From DATLFS01 sp035540935 (GTDB lineage: Bacteria > Actinomycetota > CADDZG01 > WHSQ01), in assembly GCA_035540935.1 (NCBI GenBank), contig DATLFS010000093.1, positions 1-13,307 on the forward strand: a DNA stretch of 13,307 bases. The letters run 5' to 3'. The position numbers and the translations under genes were made by a program. Every line of letters starts with the position of its first letter. Position 1 is the stretch's first letter. Positions 1-6,980 of the stretch are shown here, piece after piece. Under the pieces are notes generated by a model. That model was not told the DNA's origin and searched no databases. It saw only the letters and a program-made list of their open reading frames with translations.

Positions 1-683
1 GCGTCGGCGACGACGACGGCGAGGTCGCGGATGCGCCCGGTGTGAGCGTTCGTGTTGGGGTCACGCGCTTCGAGCGCGGAGCACAGCGCCTCGATCGTCT
101 TGGTGTAGTGCTCCTCGAGCTTCGAGGCGAGCTGGATCTTCGAGTAGGCGTTCGCGGCGAACGTGGCGAGCAGGTCCACGTGGCGAGCATCGTCGGGGTG
201 GAACGCGACATCGGGCTTGCGATACGCCTCGATCGTCCCTATCGGTTCGCCGTCGACGGCCAGCCGGTTGAGGAGGACCCTCCCGAAACCGACTTCCCGC
301 AGCTCGTCGCGCTCGGCGGGATCGGCTTCGGGATCGTTGACGGAGATCTCGACGCCCCGTCCGCTGCGGAGGACCTCCTCGGTCACCGGGAACTGATCGA
401 GGGAGAACTCTTCGACCAGCAGGTTGAGAGTGTGGGGCGGCACGACGGCGGCAGCCGCATCCCGAAGGATCCGCCGTTGCGAGTCGAGGAGAGAGACGAG
501 GCAAGCATCGGCCTTGGTCGCGCCGAGGACGGCCTGCGCGAGCCCGGCCAAGAGGTCGCGGATGTCCGTCGCCTCCTGCATCGGGCGCAGGTCGCGGAGA
601 AGGTTCAGGATGTGGCCGGAGTCGCTCCGCCCCTTGCCGTTACCCTCGTGCCCCATCAGCCTCTCGGACTCTCGACGAGCCAT
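1..683 (-). CDS. GAF domain-HD-GYP domain signalling protein (C-terminus cut by window edge)
   Basis: I translated this frame by hand; it is open from an ATG at 683 to the left edge and gives 227 residues. Residues about 38-178 look like a GAF sensory domain: the stretch ending LLATFAANAYSKIQLASKL is the typical last GAF helix. A helical linker leads into ALCSALEARDPNTNAHTGRI (about 200-218), the characteristic start of an HD-GYP domain, with the conserved His at about 214. The HD and GYP motifs lie beyond the edge, so catalytic competence cannot be judged. HD-GYP proteins usually hydrolyse cyclic di-GMP, with the GAF domain as a ligand or redox sensor; that role is family knowledge and the ligand is unknown. 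The ATG at 683 follows a GAGGTGG-like ribosome site closely; an in-frame ATG at 656 is the alternative. It lies 55 bases after hemW on the same strand and could be co-transcribed with it. Confidence 0.82.
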   Translation of the reverse strand, partial: MARRESERLMGHEGNGKGRSDSGHILNLLRDLRPMQEATDIRDLLAGLAQAVLGATKADACLVSLLDSQRRILRDAAAAVVPPHTLNLLVEEFSLDQFPVTEEVLRSGRGVEISVNDPEADPAERDELREVGFGRVLLNRLAVDGEPIGTIEAYRKPDVAFHPDDARHVDLLATFAANAYSKIQLASKLEEHYTKTIEALCSALEARDPNTNAHTGRIRDLAVVVAD

Positions 684-707
684 TCCACCTCGCTACATCG
701 GCGCCGC

Positions 708-727
708 CGGGGTCTCGCTTGACCCCG
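708..727 (-). terminator. Short GC-rich inverted repeat between hemW and the HD-GYP gene, possible weak terminator
   Basis: The plus strand reads CGGGGTC, a 6-base loop TCGCTT, then GACCCCG, a perfect 7-base-pair stem. On the minus transcript the hairpin begins 11 bases after the hemW TAA and ends about 24 bases before the HD-GYP ATG. No run of U follows on either strand, so it is not a classical intrinsic terminator. It could be a U-less actinobacterial-type terminator, an mRNA 3' stabiliser inside an operon, or chance in GC-rich DNA. Confidence 0.3.
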
Positions 728-738
728 AGAGCGCGAAG

Positions 739-1914
739 TTACGGCCGCAGGGCGATGCGGGTGACCACCCCGTCGCCGAGGAGGGTCCCCCGCTCGGTCA
801 GCTTCAACCATCCGCCCGCAACCTCGACGAGACCGTCGCGCTCGAGCTCGTCGATCACATCTTCGCGCTCTGCCAGGAAGCCCGGATAGCGGGTTTCGAA
901 CTTTTCCCGGTGGATCCCGGAGGCGAGCCTGAGGCCGCAGAGGAGTCCTTCCTCGGCGCGCCCCCGCGGGGCGACCACCTCGAACCCCGCCTCCGTCGAC
1001 CGATCGGAGCGGACCCTCGCGATGAACTCGCGGGGAAGGCGGACGCTCCACGAGCGGCGGCCGTCGAGGTGCCCGTGGGCCCCCGCCCCGACCCCCAGGT
1101 AGTTACCCGCGCACCAGTAGAGAACGTTGTGCCGGCTCGCCGCGCCGGGCCGCGCCCAGTTGCTGATCTCGTAACGGACGAACCCGGCTGCGCGAAGCAC
1201 CTCTGCCGCGGCCTCATAACGAGCCGCCTGCACGTCCGGATCGACGTTCGGGACGCGTCCGGTCGAGACGAGGGTCGACAGGGGCGTGCCCTCCTCGACG
1301 GTGAGGGCGTAGGTGCTGATGTGACCGAGATCGGCCGCGATCAGCGCCTCCAGCGAGCGGCGCCAATCATCGTCGGTCTCCCACGGCGACCCGAATATGA
1401 GGTCGCCGCTCACCTGCGGGAAGCCGGCGCGCCGCGCCGCCGCGAGCGCGCACAGCGCGGTCTCGGGCGAGTGAGTCCTGCCGAGCCCGGCGAGTACGTG
1501 CGGAACAAGCGACTGGACGCCGATCGACGCGCGGTTGAACCCGGCCGCCAGAAGACCTTCCAGGTATCTCTCGTCCACCGTCTCGGGATTGGCCTCGACC
1601 GTCACCTCTGCTCCGGGAGCAAGACCCACACGCCTGCGGATCGCCTCGAGGATGCGAGAGAGCGCATCGACGGGAAGGATCGTGGGCGTCCCGCCGCCGA
1701 AGAACACACTGGTCGCAGGCGGCAGTTCCCCCTCCACGCGCTCCACGTCGGCGACGAGAGCCTCGACGTAGTCCGAGTGCAGGTCGTCGAGGCCCTCATA
1801 GGTGTTGAAGTCGCAGTAGTGGCAGCGATGACGGCAGAACGGGATGTGGACGTAGAGCCCGAAGCCCGGCTCGGTCGTCCACGCTGCGACGTCTGCGGCA
1901 AGCGCCGTGGTCAC
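739..1914 (-). CDS. hemW: HemW-type radical SAM protein (haem chaperone family)
   Basis: This is a 391-residue protein, normal for HemW (about 380-400). The radical SAM cluster motif C27-x3-C31-x2-C34 is followed by DF, which marks HemW; the related oxidase HemN carries a fourth Cys two residues on. GGGTPT (73-78) contributes to SAM binding. Further family signatures are ASIGVQSL, SGDLIFGSP and, in the middle of the protein, SNWARPGAASRHNVLYW. HemW is thought to bind haem and pass it to respiratory proteins; it was long annotated as coproporphyrinogen III oxidase, and I see no support for that activity here. The start is a GTG at 1914 overlapping the lepA stop (GTGA, 1914-1911), so translation is probably coupled. 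The open frame continues upstream but only as a shadow inside lepA, with no similarity to HemW. Confidence 0.95.
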   Translation of the reverse strand: MTTALAADVAAWTTEPGFGLYVHIPFCRHRCHYCDFNTYEGLDDLHSDYVEALVADVERVEGELPPATSVFFGGGTPTILPVDALSRILEAIRRRVGLAPGAEVTVEANPETVDERYLEGLLAAGFNRASIGVQSLVPHVLAGLGRTHSPETALCALAAARRAGFPQVSGDLIFGSPWETDDDWRRSLEALIAADLGHISTYALTVEEGTPLSTLVSTGRVPNVDPDVQAARYEAAAEVLRAAGFVRYEISNWARPGAASRHNVLYWCAGNYLGVGAGAHGHLDGRRSWSVRLPREFIARVRSDRSTEAGFEVVAPRGRAEEGLLCGLRLASGIHREKFETRYPGFLAEREDVIDELERDGLVEVAGGWLKLTERGTLLGDGVVTRIALRP

Positions 1915-3731
1915 GACGGCTCCTTCACCTCCGCGTCGATCTTCAGCGCGTCGATGAAGGCGCTCTGCGGCACCTCCACCGTGCCGATCTGCTTCATCCG
2001 CTTCTTGCCTTCCTTCTGCCGCTCGAGCAGCTTGCGCTTCCTCGTGATGTCTCCGCCGTAGCACTTCGCCGTCACGTCTTTGCGCTTCGCACGTACCGTC
2101 TCGCGGGCGATGATGCGGCTTCCGATGGCGGCCTGGATCGGCACGTCGAACATCTGCCGCGGGATGAGCTTGCGCAGACGATCGGTCATCTTCTTGCCGT
2201 AGTCGTAGGCCTTGTCGCGATGAACGATCGTCGAGAAGGCGTCGACCGGCTGGCCGTTCAAGAGCACGTCGACGCGCACGAGATCACTCGAGAACATGCC
2301 CACCGGTTCGTAATCCAGCGACGCGTATCCCTTCGTGCGGCTCTTCAGCTGGTCGAAGAAGTCGAAGATGATCTCGCCCAGAGGGATGTGGTAGCGCAGC
2401 TCCACCCGTTCGGGCGAGAGATAGTGCATCTCCTTCAGCTCGCCTCGCCGCTCCTGGCAGAGTTGCATGATGGTGCCGACGAACTCGCTCGGCGTCACGA
2501 TCATGACGCTCACATACGGCTCTGCGATGTCGGTGAGCTGCGACCGGTCCGGCATATCGGTGGGATTGCGGATCATCCGGCGGATACCGTCGCTCAGCTC
2601 GAGCTCGTAGCCGACCGAGGGCGCGGTCGCGATGAGCTCGAGGTCGAACTCACGCTCGAGCCGCTCCCTCACGATCTCCATGTGGAGAAGCCCGAGGAAT
2701 CCGCAACGGAACCCGAATCCGAGCGCGCCGGACGACTCCGGCTCGTAGACGAGAGCCGCATCGTTCAGCTTCAGCTTGTCGAGAGCGTCGCGGAGCAGCG
2801 GGAAGTCGTCGCCGTTGATCGGATAGATCCCGGCGAAAACCATCGGCTTCGGCTCGCGGTATCCGGGGAGCGGCTCCGACGCGCCCTCCTTGCCGAGGTG
2901 TGTCACCGTGTCGCCGACCTTCGCGAGAGCGACCTCTTTGACCCCCGCGATCAGATAACCCACCTCTCCCGTCTCCAGACGCTTCACCGGCACCGCCTCC
3001 GGTGACATGACGCCGATCTCGTCCGCCTCACCCTCGAAGCCGGTGGCCATGAACCGGATCGGCTCTCGCGCCGCAAGCTCACCGTCCACGACGCGGACGT
3101 AGGCGATCACGCCGCGGTAGGCGTCGTAATACGAGTCGAATACGAGGGCGCGCAACGGCGCGGCGGTGTCTCCGCTCGGAGGCGGCACCTTCGCGACGAT
3201 CGCGTCGAGGAGATCCGGCACGCCTTCGCCCGTTTTCGCCGAGATGCGGAACACGTCACCGGCGTCGCACCCGATCAGGGACGCGATCTCCTCCGCGTAC
3301 TTGTCGGGCTGCGCCGCAGGGAGATCGATCTTGTTCAGGACCGGGATCACCTCCAGCCCTGCATCGACGGCGAGGTAGAGGTTGGTGAGCGTCTGCGCCT
3401 CGATACCCTGCGCCGCGTCGACCAGGAGCAGCACACCCTCGCAGGCGGCGAGCGAACGCGACACCTCGTAGTTGAAGTCGACGTGCCCCGGCGTGTCGAT
3501 GAGATTGATCTCGTAGGTCTCTCCGTCGGAGGCGAGATACTCCATCCGCACCGCCGCGGCCTTGATCGTGATCCCCCGCTCCCGCTCGAGGTCCATGCGG
3601 TCGAGGAACTGCTCGCGCATGTCGCGCTCGGGGACGGTACCCGTCAGCTGAAGAAGCCGGTCGGACAGCGTTGATTTGCCGTGGTCGATATGAGCGATGA
3701 CGGCTACCGCCCTCTGATGCGCCTGATCCAT
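1911..3731 (-). CDS. lepA: Elongation factor 4 (LepA), ribosome-associated GTPase
   Basis: This is a 606-residue translational GTPase, the usual LepA length (about 600). G1 is AHIDHGKST (13-21), the effector region ERERGITIKAAAV follows at 49-61, G3 is DTPGHV (79-84) and G4 is NKID (133-136). The LepA-specific C-terminal domain is present: CYGGDITRKRKLLERQKEGK begins near residue 557, which separates it from EF-G and typeA/BipA. EF4 binds ribosomes and acts in initiation or 30S assembly, or in back-translocation under stress; its role is debated. I chose the ATG at 3731 because homologous sequence begins right after it; the frame extends to 3824, but that part is low-complexity Arg/Pro sequence covering the promoter region. 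There is no good ribosome-binding site, but a TACGCT box sits 8 bases before the ATG (see the promoter entry). It is followed by hemW with a 4-base overlap. Confidence 0.97.
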   Translation of the reverse strand: MDQAHQRAVAVIAHIDHGKSTLSDRLLQLTGTVPERDMREQFLDRMDLERERGITIKAAAVRMEYLASDGETYEINLIDTPGHVDFNYEVSRSLAACEGVLLLVDAAQGIEAQTLTNLYLAVDAGLEVIPVLNKIDLPAAQPDKYAEEIASLIGCDAGDVFRISAKTGEGVPDLLDAIVAKVPPPSGDTAAPLRALVFDSYYDAYRGVIAYVRVVDGELAAREPIRFMATGFEGEADEIGVMSPEAVPVKRLETGEVGYLIAGVKEVALAKVGDTVTHLGKEGASEPLPGYREPKPMVFAGIYPINGDDFPLLRDALDKLKLNDAALVYEPESSGALGFGFRCGFLGLLHMEIVRERLEREFDLELIATAPSVGYELELSDGIRRMIRNPTDMPDRSQLTDIAEPYVSVMIVTPSEFVGTIMQLCQERRGELKEMHYLSPERVELRYHIPLGEIIFDFFDQLKSRTKGYASLDYEPVGMFSSDLVRVDVLLNGQPVDAFSTIVHRDKAYDYGKKMTDRLRKLIPRQMFDVPIQAAIGSRIIARETVRAKRKDVTAKCYGGDITRKRKLLERQKEGKKRMKQIGTVEVPQSAFIDALKIDAEVKEPS

Positions 3732-3745
3732 AGGGTTCGAGCGTA
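3732..3745 (-). promoter_or_regulatory. Candidate -10 box just before lepA, compatible with a leaderless transcript
   Basis: Reading toward lepA, TACGCT (3745-3740) fits the actinobacterial -10 consensus TANNNT and is separated from the lepA ATG by 8 bases, so transcription would begin at or within a base or two of the start codon. No Shine-Dalgarno-like sequence lies in between. No convincing -35 element is visible, which is common for such promoters in mycobacteria. Sequence pattern only. Confidence 0.35.
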
Positions 3746-3771
3746 CGACCCGCGGGCTCGGGGGCCGGCCG

Positions 3772-3802
3772 TTCGACCCTCCACGCCTCCTTCTGGTAGC
3801 CT
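3772..3802 (+). promoter_or_regulatory. Candidate rpsT promoter with extended -10
   Basis: TGG followed directly by TAGCCT (3794-3802) matches an extended -10 element (TGn-TANNNT). A weak -35-like TTCGAC lies at 3772-3777 with a long 19-base spacer. Transcription would begin near 3809, giving an untranslated leader of about 33 bases that contains the GAGGT (3825-3829) ribosome site of rpsT, 12 bases before the ATG. It shares the 110-base lepA/rpsT divergent region with the lepA promoter. Confidence 0.4.
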
Positions 3803-3841
3803 TGCCGACCGAATCCCCAACCACGAGGTAGACGCACGCGC

Positions 3842-4099
3842 ATGGCGAACATCAAGTCTCAGATCAAACGCAATCGTCAGAACGAGCAGCGGCGGCTGCG
3901 CAACAAGAGCGTCCGCTCGCGACTCCGGACGTTGACCAAGAGGTACTCGCAGGCGGTCGAGGCCGGCGACACCGCCAAGGCGCAGGAGGCCTATCGCGAG
4001 GCCGCGTCCGCTCTCGACAAGGCGGCCGCCGGCGGCATCATCCACAAGAACAAGGCCGCCAACCAGAAAGCGCGCCTCGCCAAGCGACTCGGCGCCTGA
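3842..4099 (+). CDS. rpsT: 30S ribosomal protein bS20
   Basis: This 85-residue, very basic protein begins MANIKSQIKRNRQNEQR, the family signature, and continues with the three long helices expected of bS20; HKNKAANQKARLAKR near the C-terminus is also typical. It binds 16S rRNA (5' domain and helix 44) early in 30S assembly. The ATG at 3842 is preceded by GAGGT with a long spacing of 12 bases. It is the only plus-strand gene in the left half of the window, divergent from lepA and convergent with holA, whose stop lies 9 bases past its own. The rpsT position between holA and lepA is common in actinobacteria. No terminator hairpin is visible in the 9-base gap. Confidence 0.97.
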   Translation: MANIKSQIKRNRQNEQRRLRNKSVRSRLRTLTKRYSQAVEAGDTAKAQEAYREAASALDKAAAGGIIHKNKAANQKARLAKRLGA

Positions 4100-4108
4100 T
4101 CTACCGGT

Positions 4109-5041
4109 CTAGCCGGGCGACACGATAGTCAGGACCGCGCTTTCCAGCGCGGCCAGCTTTCCCTCCGGCGGCAACTCGCCCTTGAGCTCGACATCCACGC
4201 GCGCGAGTAGCGACATCGCCCTTGCCAGCTCGTCCTCGTGGTAGGAGCGCGCCTGCCGCGCGAGTCTCTCCGCGCGCCACCCCGGCAACCCGAGGGCGTC
4301 GCCGACCGCCGCGCTCCCGCGATCTACATAAGCGTGAGCACGGAGCATCCTTCGGACCTGGGCGACGAGCGCTCCGAACAAGACCAACGGCTCCTCCCCC
4401 TGATCGAGAAGCCTGCGCAGCAGCGACATCGCCGGACCCGCACGACGATCCCCGACCGCGTCCGTAAAGGTGTAGATGCGCTCGTCGGCCTTGCGCGGGA
4501 ACGCAGCCGCTACCTCAGGAGCTGTGATCCGGCTCCCGGGGCCGTGAGCGGTCACGAGCTGGTCGAGGCTCGCATCGAGATTGCGCAGGTCGCTTCCGAC
4601 CGAATCGATCAACGCCCATGCGCCGCGGTCGTCGACCTTCAGCTGCTTCGCCAGGGCGCGCTCCCGCACCCACCCGGCCAGGCGCCGCCCCTTCGGCGCC
4701 TCGAGCGCCACCAAGCCACCCGCCTTACGGACGGCGCCGTCGAGCTTCGTGCGGGCACCGGCGATCAGAACGAGAACGCTCGAAGGCGACGGCTCGGCGA
4801 CGTATCGCAGAAGGGCCTCCACCGACTCCTTGGGAAGGTCCTCCGCGTCGCGCACGACCACCAGACGCGTCCCGCCGAGCAGCGACGGTGTCTCGAGGGC
4901 GCCCATCAGGTCGGCCGTCGGCGCCTTCGATTCGAACGAGACCTCCGACAACGGGTCGGCCCCGGCCTCCCGGCGCACCTTCGCCAGCGCCTCGTCGGCG
5001 AGGAATGTCTCGCCCGAGAGCAGGTAGACCGGCGCGCTCAC
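4109..5041 (-). CDS. holA: DNA polymerase III delta subunit
   Basis: This 310-residue protein fits the delta-subunit family (about 310-340 residues). The N-terminus VYLLSGETFLADEALAKVR is the usual opening, and SLLGGTRLVVVRDAEDLPKE is the conserved second half of the AAA+-like domain. As is normal for delta, there is no Walker A motif. The C-terminal collar domain is recognisable in ERIYTFTDAVGDRRAGPAM and the following LLRRLLDQGEEPLVLFGALV. Delta opens the beta sliding clamp within the clamp loader. Synteny with comEA and comEC supports the call, because holA follows comEC in many actinobacteria and firmicutes. The start is a GTG at 5041 overlapping the stop of the 63-residue upstream gene (GTGA). 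It is the last gene of its operon. Confidence 0.95.
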   Translation of the reverse strand: MSAPVYLLSGETFLADEALAKVRREAGADPLSEVSFESKAPTADLMGALETPSLLGGTRLVVVRDAEDLPKESVEALLRYVAEPSPSSVLVLIAGARTKLDGAVRKAGGLVALEAPKGRRLAGWVRERALAKQLKVDDRGAWALIDSVGSDLRNLDASLDQLVTAHGPGSRITAPEVAAAFPRKADERIYTFTDAVGDRRAGPAMSLLRRLLDQGEEPLVLFGALVAQVRRMLRAHAYVDRGSAAVGDALGLPGWRAERLARQARSYHEDELARAMSLLARVDVELKGELPPEGKLAALESAVLTIVSPG

Positions 5042-5229
5042 GCGGGCCCTAGCCCCATCCGATAGACCTCCTCACCGTCGTCGCCGAGGCCCACCTCGGC
5101 GGCACCTTCGTCGGCCAGGGTCTGCCAGTGTTCCGAGAGCCATGCCTCCGCGGCCGCACGATCGGCGAACGAGGCGGTCGTCCTCAGCGGTTGACCGGCC
5201 TCGTCGTAGAGGATCCATGCCCAGCCCAT
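5038..5229 (-). CDS. Small conserved-looking hypothetical protein (63 aa) between comEC and holA
   Basis: I do not recognise this family with certainty. The 63-residue product is acidic, with no signal peptide or membrane segment. By eye it suggests a beta-alpha-beta layout: strand WAWILYD (3-9), helix FADRAAAEAWLSEHWQTLADE (21-41), strand region AAEVGLGDDGEEVYRMGL (43-60). The frame is open upstream to 5670, but that extension is Arg-rich shadow sequence inside the neighbouring gene. The start is supported by TGATG at 5231-5227, where the stop of the membrane-protein gene overlaps this ATG by one base, and its own stop overlaps the holA GTG. Such stop/start coupling on both sides is good evidence for a translated gene. 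Function is unknown; a partnership with the preceding membrane protein is inference. Confidence 0.72.
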   Translation of the reverse strand: MGWAWILYDEAGQPLRTTASFADRAAAEAWLSEHWQTLADEGAAEVGLGDDGEEVYRMGLGPA

Positions 5230-5588
5230 CACGCCACCAGGTCGAAGAGAAGGAAAGAGCAGGCCAGCGTCCCCCCGCCGACCACCAGCGCCCACACGAC
5301 CAGACCACCGCCCGAGACGCGGTCGACCACGCTCACATCTTCCGCAAGGCGTGCGGCGAACGACCGCCTCCCGGCGCCGCGCCTCCGGCTGCTCCAGCCC
5401 TCCGGCGGCTCCGTGGCTCCCAGAAGGGCTCCGGTGAGAGCGACGATCCCGACGAGGAACAGGCCCGTCGCCATGCCGTAACCGAGCGAGACGTTGCTGA
5501 GGGCTCCGTACGCGAGGCCGCCGCCCGCACCCAGCACCATCGCGATCGCGAGCGATACGGCCAACACCAGCGGATGAGCGACTCCCAT
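5229..5588 (-). CDS. Small three-helix membrane protein of unknown function (119 aa)
   Basis: I do not recognise a named family. The 119-residue product has a Gly-rich first helix (about 6-28, with VLGAGGGLAYGAL), a second helix (about 38-58), a hydrophilic basic loop (about 60-92, containing SSRRRGAGRR) and a third helix (about 94-116). By the positive-inside rule the loop would be cytoplasmic, giving an N-in, C-out topology. The ATG at 5588 lies 6 bases after the comEC stop with no strong ribosome site, so it probably depends on comEC translation. The stop overlaps the next start (TGATG). Lying between comEC and holA, it might act in DNA uptake or merely share the transcript; the sequence gives no catalytic motif. 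Confidence 0.78.
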   Translation of the reverse strand: MGVAHPLVLAVSLAIAMVLGAGGGLAYGALSNVSLGYGMATGLFLVGIVALTGALLGATEPPEGWSSRRRGAGRRSFAARLAEDVSVVDRVSGGGLVVWALVVGGGTLACSFLLFDLVA

Positions 5589-5594
5589 GCGAGG

Positions 5595-6980
5595 TCAGCC
5601 TATCTCCGCGCTTCGCGACAGGCTCCTCACGGCCAGCACCGCCACGGCCGCGCCGGAGACCACCGCCCACGACGACGAGACCGACACCACTGCCCAGGAA
5701 GGCGATCCGAAGATGTCACCCACCCGGAGGATCCACGCGGTGCCCGGCGCGGCGAGGCGCGCTGCGAGCTCACCGGCCGCCGGCCAGACCGCGCCGAGTG
5801 CAGCCGCCCCGAAACCGAGGATGGTCGCAAAAGGGACCGCCGGAGCAGCGAGCAGATTCGCCGCCGCGCCGGTCACCGGCACCTCTCCGAAAGTCGCGAT
5901 CAGAACCGGCAGGACGGCCGTCTGCGCCGCGACCGTGACGGCGAGGACGGTCGCGACGACTGGGGGGAGCGGGATCAACCGGGCGAGGCTCGGCGTCCAC
6001 AGGACGATGCCCGCCGTCGCCGCGGCCGAAAGGTGGAGGCCGGGCGAATGCACGAGCCCGGGGCGGAACGCCACCACCACCGCGATCGCCAGCGCGAGCG
6101 CGTGGAGCGGCGGCGCGCGCGTGCCTGCGATCAGTGCCGCGAGTCCGACGGCGCCCATGGCTGCGGCGCGCAGGACGCTCGGTTCGGGTCCGACGACCAG
6201 GACGAACAGCAAGAGGCCCGCGGCCGCCACCGCGACCCGGGTGCCGAGCGGGAGACGGCGCGTCGCCGCGAGAAGCGCACCCAGGACGATCGCCACGTTG
6301 CTGCCGGACACCGCAACGAGGTGTGACAGCCCCGCCCGACGGAGCTCTCGCGCTTCGTCTTGAGGCAGGTCCCGCACGTCACCGATCGTGAGCCCGCGCA
6401 GCAGCGCACCCTGGCTCATGTGCAAAGGTCGAGCGGACGCCCGCAGTCCCTCGCGGACCCGTGCCGCGAGCCGGAGCGGTGGTGACGTCGGCGCACCGCT
6501 CCTCACCTCCTCCGCGAGGAGCTCGGCACCGGCGCCGAACCGGAGACGGGCGCGGTCGTACATATCGGCGGGATCCAGGCGAATCAGCAGGCCGGTCGCG
6601 CGCAGCGGTGCGCCCACGTCGGCGTCGACCGACGGCAGGGCGACGATGCCTCCCGTGAAGGTCCCTCCGGAGCAGGCGGCTCGTCCGACCGAGACGAGTG
6701 TTCCGAGTCCGCCCAGGTGCTCGCGGAGAGTTCCCTCCACGCGGCACCTCGGCGCGCCGGCGGCAAGCCGCGCCATGGCCTCGGACGGTCGTGGTTCCGC
6801 GCCCGCCGCCAGCGCGCCTAGACCCAACGCGAGGCTCGCGATGCCGGCCGCACGCAGAAGCGGACGGCGCCTGCTCGCCGCCAGAAGCCCGAGAACACCG
6901 ACCGCCAGAGGCGGCTGCCACGCGGCGCCCGCCGCCATGCCGGCCGCGACGAGCCAAGCGCGGGCGAGCGTTCCCCTCAC
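5595..6980 (-). CDS. comEC: ComEC/Rec2 family DNA-uptake channel protein, short form without metallo-beta-lactamase domain
   Basis: ComEC forms the inner-membrane channel that brings single-stranded DNA into the cell during natural transformation. This copy is 461 residues. Residues 8-60 hold N-terminal membrane helices; about 65-165 form the extracytoplasmic DUF4131-type domain (GAPRCRVEGTLREHLGG through LLIRLDPADMYDRARLRFG). The Competence domain follows from about 185, with the diagnostic GLTIGDVRDLPQDEARELRR (196-215) and AGLSHLVAVSGSNVAIV (216-232), then several helices. The protein stops at residue 461, soon after the last helices, without the C-terminal metallo-beta-lactamase-like domain of full-length (about 750-residue) ComEC. 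Short forms are known, so this need not mean loss of function. The GTG start at 6980 overlaps the comEA stop (GTGA). An open frame to 7553 upstream is an Arg/Pro-rich shadow of comEA and was excluded. Confidence 0.92.
   Translation of the reverse strand: MRGTLARAWLVAAGMAAGAAWQPPLAVGVLGLLAASRRRPLLRAAGIASLALGLGALAAGAEPRPSEAMARLAAGAPRCRVEGTLREHLGGLGTLVSVGRAACSGGTFTGGIVALPSVDADVGAPLRATGLLIRLDPADMYDRARLRFGAGAELLAEEVRSGAPTSPPLRLAARVREGLRASARPLHMSQGALLRGLTIGDVRDLPQDEARELRRAGLSHLVAVSGSNVAIVLGALLAATRRLPLGTRVAVAAAGLLLFVLVVGPEPSVLRAAAMGAVGLAALIAGTRAPPLHALALAIAVVVAFRPGLVHSPGLHLSAAATAGIVLWTPSLARLIPLPPVVATVLAVTVAAQTAVLPVLIATFGEVPVTGAAANLLAAPAVPFATILGFGAAALGAVWPAAGELAARLAAPGTAWILRVGDIFGSPSWAVVSVSSSWAVVSGAAVAVLAVRSLSRSAEIG

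Noticed and set aside
424..2061. 545-residue plus-strand open frame opposite the HD-GYP gene and hemW
   Set aside because: It is antisense to two well-supported genes, Arg/Pro/Ala-rich, and resembles no family; typical shadow of GC-rich coding DNA.
4100..4108. Possible bidirectional terminator between rpsT and holA
   Set aside because: Only a 4-base-pair CGGC/GCCG pairing around the gap, with no U-tract on either side.
5230..5670. N-terminal extension of the 63-residue gene upstream of holA
   Set aside because: It reads the membrane-protein gene in another frame and is Arg/Gly-rich; the TGATG overlap at 5231-5227 marks the start.
5142..6326. 394-residue plus-strand open frame opposite comEC and the small genes
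   Set aside because: Composition is almost entirely Arg, Asp, Glu, His and Gln with no hydrophobic core pattern; a shadow frame.
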